Positions 51,472 through 60,081 of a DNA stretch of 64,000 nt are shown in pieces. Within the stretch, counting starts at the first letter, position 1. Every line of letters begins with the position of its first letter. The DNA is from an uncultured Prevotellaceae bacterium. Its GTDB lineage: Bacteria > Bacteroidota > Bacteroidia > Bacteroidales > Bacteroidaceae. The stretch spans positions 124,001 to 188,000 of the forward strand of contig OMXS01000003.1 in assembly GCA_900315095.1 (NCBI GenBank), in the 5' to 3' direction. Position numbers and translations under genes: made by a program. The notes beneath the pieces are model-generated. The model was not told where the DNA came from. It made no database searches and saw only the letters and a program-made list of their open reading frames with translations.

Positions 51472-52173
51472 ACATCAATTCGGGAAAAAGCATAAGAGAG
51501 GGTCACCGCAACAGGTAATGCGGAGTCTTGCGAAATAAACAATCTATACCTGCACTGAACACCAGCAACATGTAATGATCTGAAAATGCAACGTGCTTGT
51601 TAACAGCGCCTTGCGAATGTCTTGAGGAATTTCGTCTTGGCTTCTTGGCTGAAAATGCTGTAATTGCGCTATCCCTGCAGACATGTTTTCGGGTGCAAAG
51701 ATACGATTTTATTTTGTAATATGTTCCTTTTTCTTGGTGTTTTTTGTGATTATTTGTTTTCTTTCTCCGCTTTGCTCCGAAAGCACGGATGAACATTGAA
51801 CTTTGAACATTGAACATTGAACTTTACGCTCGTAAGCTAATAAGCAATTAAGCCATAAAGCTCCCCGAGCGAAGCGACTGAAAGAACTTGAAACTTGAAA
51901 CTGGCAGCCCCGCTGCCTTGAAACTTGAAACCTTACACGACCTTGGTCGAGCGTGAGTCGAGTGAGGAGAGAAATAGGGGATGTCGGGCAATAAATGTGG
52001 GGGAGGGGCGTTAGTATAAGTAAAGGTGACAGGCTTTGGAGAACTTTGAACATTGAACTTTGAACATTCTTTCTCCGCTTCGCTTTGAAAGCGCCCCCTA
52101 TGGGGTCGAGCGGAACTTGAAACTTGAAACTGGCAGCTCCGCTGCCCTGAAACTTGAAACTAAAAATAAATAT
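51472..52173. other. upxY leader region and repeat-rich gap
   Basis: 51472-51695 is a leader of about 215 bases for upxY without an obvious gene. 51765-52165 is packed with repeat modules: TTTCTCCGCTTTGCTCCGAAAGC (51765), AACATTGAAC units, GGCAGCCCCGCTGCC, CTTTGAAAGCGCCCCCTATGGGG with GTCGAGCG, and GGCAGCTCCGCTGCC. A long frame on the minus strand over this and the GH43 gene is composed of these and is not a gene. Confidence 0.7.
51696..51703 (-). promoter_or_regulatory. -7 promoter element for upxY
   Basis: On the minus strand TATCTTTG followed by CACCC fits TAnnTTTG. A -33 TTG is not clear. No pair of inverted repeats typical of invertible Bacteroides capsule promoters was found around it, so on/off inversion is not supported here. 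Confidence 0.5.
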
Positions 52174-53790
52174 ATGATGAAAAATTTTATTTACTCTGTG
52201 GCTGTGCTGGTGGCGATGCTGGTGCTTCCTGTGATGAATGTGGTGGCGCAGAATCCGTATCTGCCGCTGTGGGAGCATATTCCAGACGGTGAACCGTATG
52301 TTTTTGAGGACCCTGACATGCCGGGGAAGTATCGTGTGTATATCTATGGATCGCATGACTCGCGCCGTACTGACTATTGCGGACGGGAGCAGGTGGTGTG
52401 GTCGGCTTCTGTGGATAACCTGACGCAGTGGCGTTATGACGGGGTTCTCTTTGAGTCGAAGAAAGATGCACGTGGGAACCTGCTCAACGAGGGTGGGGAA
52501 GGAGACGTGCTCTTCGCTCCGGATATTGCGGTGAAGACAGAGAAGAACGGTAAGAAGACGTATTACCTCTACCCGAACAACCAGGCGGGCGGCAGGCAGA
52601 CGATGGTATGTAAGAGTGACCGACCTGACGGACCGTTCGAGGTGTGCAACTGGAACCCGGAGAATCCGAAGGAGACGGTGGGCATACTGCAGTTCGACCC
52701 GGGTGCTTTCGTAGATGACGACGGACGGGTGTATGGTTACTGGGGCTTCACGCAGTCGTGGGGTGCAGAGCTTGATCCGACCACGATGGCAACGCTGAAG
52801 AAGGGCGGTCAAAGGATAGAGAATATGGTGCCTAGTTTCGAGCAGGACGATGTGTTCCGTTTCTTTGAGGCATCGTCGATACGTAAGATTAAGGATAAGT
52901 ATGTGTTTATCTACAGCCGTTGGACACGTAATGGTGAGTTTGGCCTTTACGACACCAATTACACTCTGGCATACGCATACTGCGATTATCCGCTCGGCCC
53001 GTTTACATACGGTGGTACAATAATCGATGGTCGCGCGCGCGACACCGACGAGAACGGAAAGGTGATACCTACAGCAAACCCGACGGGAAACACTCACGGC
53101 AGTATCTGTGAGATAAACGGACAGTGGTATGTGTTCTACCATCGTCAGACTGGTGTCAACGAGTATTCTCGTCAGGCAATGGTGGCTCCCATCACGGTGA
53201 AAGTGACCGAGGGACTGGGTGGAAAGGTGGAGATATCAGAGGGAGAGTACACCTCTGAAGGTTTCGAGATTAATGGACTTGACCCGCAGAAGCGTTATCC
53301 TGCAGCCATTGCGTGCTATATGACTGGTCCTGAGGAGGTTTATCGTAACGAGACGGGTTCGGTGTTCTCGGGTCCATACGTCAAGGCGACTTACATTGAG
53401 GGCATCCCCAAGGGTGATGTCTACGACTTGAAAGTGAACTGCAACCCTGTGGTGAACAATACAGACGGTTCTGTTCTTGGTTATAAATATTTCAATTTCA
53501 GTAAGATAGACCGCAAGCGTGCTGCACGTATGTTGTTGAACATGAAGACGTTAGGCATCAACGGACATATCGATGTTATGGTGGATAGCCCTTGGGAGAG
53601 TAAGGGAGGAAAGAAGATTGGTAGCCTTGACATCAAGAAGAATACCGCTGCAAAGGCAAAGGATGTTACTATTAAACTCTCAGGCATAGAAAACCTTAGC
53701 GGTAAACATGGCGTTTACCTCGTTTTCTCGTCGCCAGTGAAGAAACAGTCGATGTGCGAGATTTATAATTTGTGCTTAATAGGTTATTAG
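52174..53790 (+). CDS. Secreted GH43-like glycoside hydrolase (538 aa)
   Basis: The signal peptide MMKNFIYSVAVLVAMLVLPV then NVVAQ leads to a five-bladed propeller of the GH43 type: FEDPDMPGKYRVYIYGSHD with the first aspartate, LFAPDIAVK, DPGAFVDDDG, FFEASSIRKIKDKYVF with the acid, and GNTHGSICEINGQWYVFYHR. The C-terminal 150 residues (YVKATYIEGIPKGDVYDLKV) resemble a CBM6-like beta-sandwich. Such enzymes release arabinose, xylose or galactose from plant glycans. Start at ATG 52174 or 52177; the longer frame from 52060 is made of repeats. No SusC/D pair is nearby. Confidence 0.82.
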   Translation: MMKNFIYSVAVLVAMLVLPVMNVVAQNPYLPLWEHIPDGEPYVFEDPDMPGKYRVYIYGSHDSRRTDYCGREQVVWSASVDNLTQWRYDGVLFESKKDARGNLLNEGGEGDVLFAPDIAVKTEKNGKKTYYLYPNNQAGGRQTMVCKSDRPDGPFEVCNWNPENPKETVGILQFDPGAFVDDDGRVYGYWGFTQSWGAELDPTTMATLKKGGQRIENMVPSFEQDDVFRFFEASSIRKIKDKYVFIYSRWTRNGEFGLYDTNYTLAYAYCDYPLGPFTYGGTIIDGRARDTDENGKVIPTANPTGNTHGSICEINGQWYVFYHRQTGVNEYSRQAMVAPITVKVTEGLGGKVEISEGEYTSEGFEINGLDPQKRYPAAIACYMTGPEEVYRNETGSVFSGPYVKATYIEGIPKGDVYDLKVNCNPVVNNTDGSVLGYKYFNFSKIDRKRAARMLLNMKTLGINGHIDVMVDSPWESKGGKKIGSLDIKKNTAAKAKDVTIKLSGIENLSGKHGVYLVFSSPVKKQSMCEIYNLCLIGY

Positions 53791-54081
53791 GTTAGTGGCT
53801 TAATAGGTTCTTTCTCCGCTACGCTCCGAAAGTACAGAGTTCACAGAGGAGACAGAGCGCACAGAGGGGAAGGTGATGGACGATGAGCGGAGAATGCTGT
53901 AGGGGCGTACCTCCGTGTGCACCCGTTATAATCACGATAGGACGTGTTTTGCGGGCGCACACAGAGGTACGCCCCTACAATTAAGGGTTGTGTAAGGGTG
54001 ATGCTCCGGCAAAGACAAACAAATAATGGGGACGGAAATTGGGGTATCCGTCCCTATCTTTGTTTGTCAGAAAAATGTTTC
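53791..54081. repeat. Repeat gap after the GH43 gene
   Basis: TTCTTTCTCCGCTACGCTCCG with CAGAGTTCACAGAGGAGACAG (53808-53860), then two oppositely oriented GGGGCGTACC...GTGTGCACCC / GGGCGCACAC...CGCCCCTAC units (53902-53980) forming a large imperfect inverted repeat. Could terminate transcription between the convergent GH43 and secG genes. Confidence 0.7.
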
Positions 54082-54525
54082 TTATTTCTTTGCTGGTGCA
54101 GCAGGAGCTTTCTCTGCTGCAGGAGCCTGAGTGGCAGCAGCATCCTTTGCGGGAGCAGCCTCTTCCTTAGTGTCTGTCTTTGCACCTTCAGCAGCGGGAG
54201 CAGCTTCTTGCCGGCTTGCACCAAATCCCTGAACGTTGTTAGGATTGGTCTGTGGAGCCTGTGTCTGTGTGTTCTCAAGAACACTGCGGTTGCCCTCAGC
54301 CTGTGGTGCGGTCCAAGCGCATACGATGCTGAAGAGAACCATAGCGATAGCGAGACCCCATGTAGCCTTCTCGATGAAGTCGGTGGTCTTGCGGACACCC
54401 ATGATAGCGTTAGAAGAAGAGAAGTTAGAGGAAAGACCTCCACCCTTAGACTCCTGGATGAGCACAATGCCAATCATAAGCACTGCTGCCAGCAGGATGA
54501 GCACTAAAAATAATGTGTAAATCAT
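54082..54525 (-). CDS. secG: Protein translocase subunit SecG
   Basis: Part of the SecYEG channel in the inner membrane. The N-terminal helix MIYTLFLVLILLAAVLMIGI with VLIQESKGGGLSS is the SecG core, followed by FIEKATWGLAIAMVLFSIV as the second helix. The tail from residue 80 is rich in Ala, Pro, Glu and Lys (AEGAKTDTKEEAAPAKDAAA), a feature of Bacteroidota SecG. Preceded by the TPR gene with a 6-base gap, as in related genomes. Confidence 0.92.
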   Translation of the reverse strand: MIYTLFLVLILLAAVLMIGIVLIQESKGGGLSSNFSSSNAIMGVRKTTDFIEKATWGLAIAMVLFSIVCAWTAPQAEGNRSVLENTQTQAPQTNPNNVQGFGASRQEAAPAAEGAKTDTKEEAAPAKDAAATQAPAAEKAPAAPAKK

Positions 54526-54531
54526 CTTTTT

Positions 54532-55299
54532 TTATTGTTTTTTATATTTGTTGTTTATAATCAATTTTTCCAAGAATCGAATTTGGTCTGCAAAGTAAGC
54601 ATTTTTTTTTGGATAATTCAAATTTAAACGCTTAATAATTTCCAAAGCCTTAGAATATCGCCCTTGTTTTATGTAAATTCGGGCTAAAGTCTCGGTGAAA
54701 TAACTTTCTTCCGACTCTTTTTCCTCCTTTTCCTCGCCAGCATCATCGGGGATGACGTAGTCGGGGATTTCCTGAAGTTCTATCTTTCCGCTCTGGTTGT
54801 CGATGAAGTCGTCGATGAGTTCTTGCCCCTTCATCTGTGGCGCTTCTTCGGCAGCCTTGCGCTCCTCCTCACTTTCTGTCTCAAGCAGATAGGCGACATA
54901 ATCGACAGCGGCATCCACGGGTGTGGGCTTGCGTTTCTTGTCGTCGGTGCTCGCGCCGTCTTTCGGCAGCGACTCGAGGAACTGGTCTATCAACGACATC
55001 GTGCGGTCGCAAGAGTTCTTCGCATCTCCTGTTTGCACCGCCACTTCATTACTGTTCTCGTTGCGCAGTCGGTAGTGCGCTGCCTCCACGAGGTTGAATA
55101 TTACTCGACGGTCAGTGATGTATATCGCAGCCCTGCGCAGTTCCTCGTCGAACGTCGGGTCGTGCAGCAGGTACAGGTTTTGCAGCATCAGCAACCGTGC
55201 AGTCTGGTAGTATGGGTAGAGGGCAAGCAGGGAACGCAGGTCGTAGAGCGTCTCCTTATCCATTAGTTCTGGATGTTTTATCAGTTGTCCTATGTCCAT
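54532..55299 (-). CDS. TPR-type hypothetical protein (255 aa)
   Basis: From the ATG at 55297-55299 (MDIGQLIKHPELMDKETLYD) the protein has helical-repeat character, with DLRSLLALYPYYQTARLLML near the start and a C-terminal TPR-like motif ETLARIYIKQGRYSKALEII. A low-complexity acidic middle separates them. In Bacteroidota it is conserved between lptE and secG but uncharacterised. The longer frame to 55329 would overlap lptE and is not preferred. Confidence 0.75.
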   Translation of the reverse strand: MDIGQLIKHPELMDKETLYDLRSLLALYPYYQTARLLMLQNLYLLHDPTFDEELRRAAIYITDRRVIFNLVEAAHYRLRNENSNEVAVQTGDAKNSCDRTMSLIDQFLESLPKDGASTDDKKRKPTPVDAAVDYVAYLLETESEEERKAAEEAPQMKGQELIDDFIDNQSGKIELQEIPDYVIPDDAGEEKEEKESEESYFTETLARIYIKQGRYSKALEIIKRLNLNYPKKNAYFADQIRFLEKLIINNKYKKQ

Positions 55300-55306
55300 G
55301 TTGTTT

Positions 55307-55867
55307 TTACCATTGTGCCACGGTGGCATTGAATATCTGGTCGGTGAGGTCCTCGCACATCTCTGTCACAAGCTGTTCCTGTACCGAACTTAGACTCTGT
55401 GTCGTCTCGTATGACGAGGTGGCGGTGAACTGCTGTTCGAAGTCCTGCTCGTGGTTGGTGTTGTTTGTGAATCTCACGTTCACCGTTAGCGAGAGCTCTG
55501 TCTGTGCTGAGTAACCCTCAGAAGACACCGACTTGTTACGCTGACTATAGTTGGTTATCTCGCCCTCTAGTTTGAGGTCGCCGTTACGTCTCACCTGTAT
55601 CAGCTTGGTGTGACTGGCAAACTCGTCTTTCAGCTGGTTGTTGAAGAGGGCCTCCATAGGTCCCCAAACGTAACTTGAACGGATGGGGAAGTTGTCTATC
55701 TGTATTGTTTTTACCTCGTTGTAGTTGATGCTCGCTCCGTTGAACTTGTAACTCACAGAGCAACCATATATGACGAGTGATGTAATGGCAACCAGACACA
55801 CACATATAACTGTGCGCACCCAAGGGCGAGCCAATGCTATTGATGTTTGTTTCTGTCTGATGTCCAT
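55307..55867 (-). CDS. lptE: LPS-assembly lipoprotein LptE
   Basis: The N-terminus is basic, then VICVCLVAITSLVIYGCS, a signal with lipobox ending at a cysteine near residue 36. The mature part GASINYNEVKTIQIDNFPIR and TELSLTVNVRFTNNTNHEQDF is typical of Bacteroidota LptE (LptE/LPS assembly family), which plugs LptD in the outer membrane to deliver lipopolysaccharide. Neighbours secG and the sigma-54 activator match the conserved order. Confidence 0.82.
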   Translation of the reverse strand: MDIRQKQTSIALARPWVRTVICVCLVAITSLVIYGCSVSYKFNGASINYNEVKTIQIDNFPIRSSYVWGPMEALFNNQLKDEFASHTKLIQVRRNGDLKLEGEITNYSQRNKSVSSEGYSAQTELSLTVNVRFTNNTNHEQDFEQQFTATSSYETTQSLSSVQEQLVTEMCEDLTDQIFNATVAQW

Positions 55868-56052
55868 TTTTTTTATTTAAATAATGTTAAATCGCTCGTT
55901 ATTTCGTTATAACGTTATTCGTTATTTTGGTCGGGCGCACACGGGGGTACGCCCCTACAGCATTCTCTGCTCATCGCTCGTCATCCTCCCCTCTGTGCCC
56001 TCCGTCTCCTCAGTGAACTCTGTGCTTTCGGAGCGAAGCGGAGAAAGAACTC
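55868..56052. repeat. Repeat gap between sigma-54 activator and lptE
   Basis: GGGCGCACACGGGGGTACGCCCC (55935-55957) and the reversed ACAGAG/TTTCTCCGC module (about 55985-56050: CTCTGTGCCC...GCTTTCGGAGCGAAGCGGAG). Noncoding; same units as near 53830 and 60040. Confidence 0.8.
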
Positions 56053-57273
56053 CTAGCTCTCCAGTCCGTACTGCTTTATCTTTCTGTACAATGTGCGGTC
56101 GGAGATGCCTAGTTCTGCTGCAGCCTTCTTACGGTTGCCGCCATTCCTCTCAAGTGCTTTCTCCACCATCTGCCTGCCGATGTCGCTGAGGTTAAGGGTT
56201 TCTGGTTCCTTTATCTCCTCTGCCACCGCGTCCTGAACACTTGGTGTTTGCGGCGGCATCTGCACATCGCCTGACGGCCTGTAGATGGCAGGTATCTGGG
56301 CGTCGCCCGACACTATTGGAGTGTTGCGTGCTGCATCGAGTTGCTTCCGCAGGTTGTTCATGTCGCGACGCAGGTCGGACACGTTACCACGCAGTTCATA
56401 CAGAATCTTATAGAGAATCTCACGTTCGTTCTCGTATGATGTGCTTCCACCTTTATTGATAGGAGCAAGTTGCATGCTCTCTGGGTCTTCCGGGATGAAC
56501 TTCTGGAGGTCTTGAGCCGTTATCTCACGGCGCTGACTCAGTATCGACATCTGCTCCGTGATGTTCTTCAGTTGTCTTACATTGCCAGGCCATTTGTATT
56601 TCAGCATTATCTGCTGCGCCTCTTCTGTGAGCGTTATCTTAGGCAGACGGTATTTCTCCGCCATTTGCATTGCGAAGAGACGGAACAGAAGAAGAATGTC
56701 TCCACCTCGGTCACGCAATGGCGGCATTTGTATGGGTATGGTGTTCAGACGGTAATAGAGATCCTCGCGGAAACGCCCTTCACTAATTGCTTTGCGCATG
56801 TTTACGTTGGTGGCAGCCACGATGCGCACGTCGGTCTTCATCACTTTCTGACCGCCCACGCGGAGATATTCACCTGTCTCCAGCACACGCAACAGTCGTG
56901 CCTGTGTCGCCAACGGCAGTTCTCCCACCTCGTCGAGGAATAGCGTTCCTTTGTTTGCAACACCGAAATAGCCCTCGCTCTCGCCAATGGCACCCGTAAA
57001 CGAGCCCTTCTCATGTCCGAACAGTTCGGAGTCGATGGTTCCTTCAGGTATCGAACCGCAGTTGATGGCGAAATACTTCTCGCGTCGTCGCGGTGAGTTA
57101 TCATGGATAACCCTCGGTATAATTTCCTTTCCCACACCGCTCTCGCCCACGATGAGCACACTGAGATCGGTCGGTGCCACCTGTAACGCGACATCGAGTG
57201 CACGGTTCAGAGCATCGCAGTTACCTACGATATTATACCGCTGTTTTATGCTTTGAAGTTCCGAAGTGTTCAT
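56053..57273 (-). CDS. Sigma-54-dependent transcriptional activator (406 aa)
   Basis: A bacterial enhancer-binding protein without an N-terminal receiver domain: AAA+ core from residue about 15, Walker A GESGVGKE near 43, the sigma-54 contact loop GSFTGA near 98 (Ser in place of Ala), Walker B LFLDEVGELP near 119, and a Fis-type helix-turn-helix at the C-terminus (NRKKAAAELGISDRTLYRKI). It activates sigma-54 promoters, controlled probably through its own level since no sensor domain is present. It stands ahead of lptE-TPR-secG. Strong family support. Confidence 0.9.
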   Translation of the reverse strand: MNTSELQSIKQRYNIVGNCDALNRALDVALQVAPTDLSVLIVGESGVGKEIIPRVIHDNSPRRREKYFAINCGSIPEGTIDSELFGHEKGSFTGAIGESEGYFGVANKGTLFLDEVGELPLATQARLLRVLETGEYLRVGGQKVMKTDVRIVAATNVNMRKAISEGRFREDLYYRLNTIPIQMPPLRDRGGDILLLFRLFAMQMAEKYRLPKITLTEEAQQIMLKYKWPGNVRQLKNITEQMSILSQRREITAQDLQKFIPEDPESMQLAPINKGGSTSYENEREILYKILYELRGNVSDLRRDMNNLRKQLDAARNTPIVSGDAQIPAIYRPSGDVQMPPQTPSVQDAVAEEIKEPETLNLSDIGRQMVEKALERNGGNRKKAAAELGISDRTLYRKIKQYGLES

Positions 57274-57283
57274 TTTGGGGTGA

Positions 57284-57316
57284 CAAAATTACACATTATT
57301 TTCCAAATAACTGCAA
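57284..57316 (-). promoter_or_regulatory. Promoter for the sigma-54 activator gene
   Basis: On the minus strand TTG (57314-57316), a 22-base spacer and TAATTTTG (57284-57291), ending about 10 bases before the ATG at 57273, so the transcript may have a very short leader. Confidence 0.55.
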
Positions 57317-57349
57317 TTTTGGCAGAAAACTTGCTTTATTTAACGAAAA

Positions 57350-57562
57350 ATAGGTTATAGGTTATGGGTTATGGGTTAGAGTTTAAAGGTTATTAGCTTA
57401 ATGGGTTATTAGATTATTAGCTTAATGGGTTCTTTCTGTCGCTTCGCTTGGTGAAAGTGGCCCTTTGGGGGGTTAACGGAGAGTTGATAGTCTTAAAGAC
57501 TTAAAAACTCTACACTTCCAAACTGCCTCTAATCTCTAAACTTTACACTCTAAACTAATAAG
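57350..57562. repeat. GGTTATAGG/GCTTAATGG repeats and inverted relative of 50180-50225
   Basis: A run of ATAGGTTATGGGTTATGGGTT, GCTTAATGGGTTATTAG units, a TTCTTTCTGTCGCTTCGCTTGG module and CTCTACACTTCCAAACTGCC, the reverse complement of which appears near 50200. Noncoding. Confidence 0.7.
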
Positions 57563-57570
57563 CTACTAAA

Positions 57571-58563
57571 CTAAACATGTCTTTTTGTCTTCCCTACCTT
57601 TATTAGAAGTAAACCAAGAGCTGTCCAGAACAATTCTCGCAGACGCACAATTAATGCAACGAAAATGCCTGCTGACGTGGTGAGAGCAAGTCCCGAAGCA
57701 GACATCATAAACCCTCCTTCGCGACCTCCTATCTGCAAGGGCATGAAGAAAAGGAGGTTGGCGAAAAGACTAGTGAATGCTAGTATCAGTACGCATTGGA
57801 AATAGTTTGCCGACGGCATGATGACAAGCAGGATGAAGAATATCTCGAATGCCGAGAGGAAACGGCACGAGAGTTCCAGCGTCAGAGCGCCCCAGAAGGT
57901 GTGGGGGTTCTGTTTATGCAGCGCTGCTATCTGGTGGTCGATGTTGTCGAGCTCGTCGTGATGGTTGTCGATGAACCGTCGTGCCCATTTCTTTGCCCCT
58001 GGGATATGACTTAAGAGTGCGAAAGCGCGGTTGGCAAGCCCTTTCTGATAACCTTTCATGAAGAACCAAATACCGAGTATGCAAAATGCGGTGACGGCTG
58101 TGAGCAGACCAATCATGAGGGGAGTCAACGGTTCGGTGATGATGAAAAGCACAACAGATATCAACCAGAACCAGAAATGACTGAAGATATGTGTCATTGT
58201 GTGAAGAATCACCGATGAGGAAGCTTTTTCTGTACCGATGTAGGGCGAGAGTTCCATGATGCGGTATGGCTCACCGCCCATTAGTCCTCCTGGTGTGGCA
58301 TAGTTGAGTGCGAAGCCCGAGACCATCACCTTATAAAGCCACATATAAGAGAACTTAGGCTTTGGGGAGGTGCTCCTTATTATAATATACCACGCCGTGG
58401 TGTTGAAGAAATACAGAAAGAACCAAAGCACGAGGACAGCCACGAACCAATAGCCCGCATGTTGAAGACCTTCCCACACTTGCTTAAAGTCGAGTTGGGT
58501 GATCATCAAAGCGAGCAGTACTAATCCGAAGATGAAGAACGCGTTCTGGTATTTCTTTTTCAT
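57571..58563 (-). CDS. UPF0104/lysylphosphatidylglycerol synthase-type membrane protein (330 aa)
   Basis: Seven or eight hydrophobic spans (YWFVAVLVLWFFLYFFNTTA, LYKVMVSGFALNYATPGGLM, and others) with the conserved N-Y-x-x-P-G-G-x-x-G-E segment (NYATPGGLMGGEPYR), which marks the LPG_synthase_TM family. Stand-alone members of this family are uncharacterised or act as flippase/lipid-related proteins. The ATG overlaps the pdxA stop by 4 bases, implying cotranslation. Confidence 0.85.
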   Translation of the reverse strand: MKKKYQNAFFIFGLVLLALMITQLDFKQVWEGLQHAGYWFVAVLVLWFFLYFFNTTAWYIIIRSTSPKPKFSYMWLYKVMVSGFALNYATPGGLMGGEPYRIMELSPYIGTEKASSSVILHTMTHIFSHFWFWLISVVLFIITEPLTPLMIGLLTAVTAFCILGIWFFMKGYQKGLANRAFALLSHIPGAKKWARRFIDNHHDELDNIDHQIAALHKQNPHTFWGALTLELSCRFLSAFEIFFILLVIMPSANYFQCVLILAFTSLFANLLFFMPLQIGGREGGFMMSASGLALTTSAGIFVALIVRLRELFWTALGLLLIKVGKTKRHV

Positions 58564-59675
58564 TCGGCGTCGTTTTCCTTGCTCTGTTTCTTAGGTATGT
58601 TGAAACGCACCTTCTCGCTCTCGTCGCGTTTTTCGTGATAAAGTTTCTTCAGAGGGTTCTTCAACGGCTCGTCGTAACTGGCACGGTTGCGCGCGATGTC
58701 GATAGCCATGTAAATGGCGTTGCGCATCGGCTGCTCCTCAGCCTCGCCCTTTCCTGCCTTGCGGAACTCTGGGCCCATGTCTGGCTGAGTCATTATCACA
58801 GGCAACGCGGCACTCAGTTTAAGTCCGTTCTCCTGTTCAATGGTGCGGTAGGGGATTATTCCCTGGTCCTTGTACATTGCCAGCACGCCGTCGAAGGCAG
58901 CATACTGCGCCTCACCGAAGAACTCTTCTGCGGTGTAGGGACCGAATGCCTGCTTACCTTCGCTCTCGAGCTTCTCTATCGCAGGCTTTATAATTACTGT
59001 TTCCTCGCTGTTCTGTGCATTATCCTTATCAATGGAAGGGTTCAATGCAAGCACAGCAATGCGCGGGTTAGTGATGCGGAAGTCGCGTCGCAGAGTATCG
59101 TAGAGTGCTGCGGCCTTCTCTTCGATGAGTTCTTTGGTGATGGCTGTTGACACTTCTTTCAAGGGTATGTCAGTTGTTGCGAATGCCAGTCTTAATTTCT
59201 TTCCTATAATTATTCGCAACGTCTTTGCGCCACTTTTGAGTTCTGACTCCAAAAGAGCCGACTGTCCGTTGAAAACCTTGCCGTTCTTCTTGAAAGTGCT
59301 TTCATTTACAGGTGCAGCAATGATGGCATCAACGAGACCGTTCTTCTGGTCTTCGATAGCGCGCTCGAGTGCTTTTACTGCTGCCGCTCCCGATTCGTCG
59401 GAAGGCTTCCCAAGGTCCACTTTCACATCATCTTCGAACACCGTTAGCAGGTTCATCCTTCCGTCATGAGCCTCGTCGGCCTTGCTGATGATACTGAAGT
59501 TTGCCTGAATACCCAATACATTACGATGATAGGCTGCCACTTTAGGCGAACCGTATATAATCGGCGTACACAGTTCCAGCATCTCTTGCTCGGCGAAAGT
59601 CTTGAAAATCATCTCGTAACCGATGCCGTTAGTGTCGCCGTGCGTTATTGCAACGCGAATTTTCCTGTCTTCCAT
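58560..59675 (-). CDS. pdxA: 4-hydroxythreonine-4-phosphate dehydrogenase
   Basis: PdxA oxidises 4-phosphohydroxy-L-threonine in pyridoxal phosphate synthesis. IRVAITHGDTNGIGYEMIFK (a Bacteroidota variant of the usual GDPxGIGPE), IIAAPVNESTFKKNG, and AALPVIMTQPDMGPEFRKAG are recognisable metal/substrate segments. Length 371 matches the family, slightly longer at the C-terminus with a basic tail. Secure assignment. Confidence 0.88.
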   Translation of the reverse strand: MEDRKIRVAITHGDTNGIGYEMIFKTFAEQEMLELCTPIIYGSPKVAAYHRNVLGIQANFSIISKADEAHDGRMNLLTVFEDDVKVDLGKPSDESGAAAVKALERAIEDQKNGLVDAIIAAPVNESTFKKNGKVFNGQSALLESELKSGAKTLRIIIGKKLRLAFATTDIPLKEVSTAITKELIEEKAAALYDTLRRDFRITNPRIAVLALNPSIDKDNAQNSEETVIIKPAIEKLESEGKQAFGPYTAEEFFGEAQYAAFDGVLAMYKDQGIIPYRTIEQENGLKLSAALPVIMTQPDMGPEFRKAGKGEAEEQPMRNAIYMAIDIARNRASYDEPLKNPLKKLYHEKRDESEKVRFNIPKKQSKENDAE

Positions 59676-60081
59676 ATTTCTATATGTTATATATTATATT
59701 TTTAGGTAATTATATACTGTTAGGTCCCATTACTAATGAATCCCCGCCCATTGTAGGGGAGGGGCCAGGGGTGGGGTCAGTGTCTTTTATCCACACATAA
59801 CTTTTAATCTCCCCTTTTCTCCTTCCTTTTAATCACCGCCCCCGCCCCTATCCCCGTCCCTGCATGGGTTGGGAACCAACGGTAGCGGGCCTTCTATTCC
59901 TAACTCCTCGCCTTTGTAAAAGCGGCAAAGCCGAGCATCAAGTTCAATGTTCCGCTCGACCCCATAGGGGGCGCTTTCATAGCAAAGCGGAGAAAGAATG
60001 TTCAAAGTTCCGCTCAGCGCTTTCCTCCGTGCCCTCTGTCTCCTCTGTGAACTCTGTGCTTTCGGAGCAATGCGGAGAAAG
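59676..60081. repeat. Repeat gap between DUF4837 gene and pdxA
   Basis: A GC-rich unit GGGGAGGGGCCAGGGGTGGG (59757-59776), a CCGCCCCCGCCCCTATCCCC stretch, then CGCTCGACCCCATAGGGGGCGC (59953-59974) and the reversed ACAGAG/TTTCTCCGC module (60020-60080). No gene or promoter is seen. Confidence 0.75.

Noticed and set aside
51472-51790. Invertible capsule promoter as in Bacteroides
   Set aside because: No inverted repeat pair was found around the upxY promoter and no recombinase gene is nearby.
51709-53142. 477-residue open frame on the minus strand
   Set aside because: It runs antisense through the GH43 gene and its other half is made of repeat modules; no domain is visible.
54054-54520. Frames of 94-187 residues over secG on both strands
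   Set aside because: Low-complexity Ala/Pro/Ser shadows of the SecG tail.
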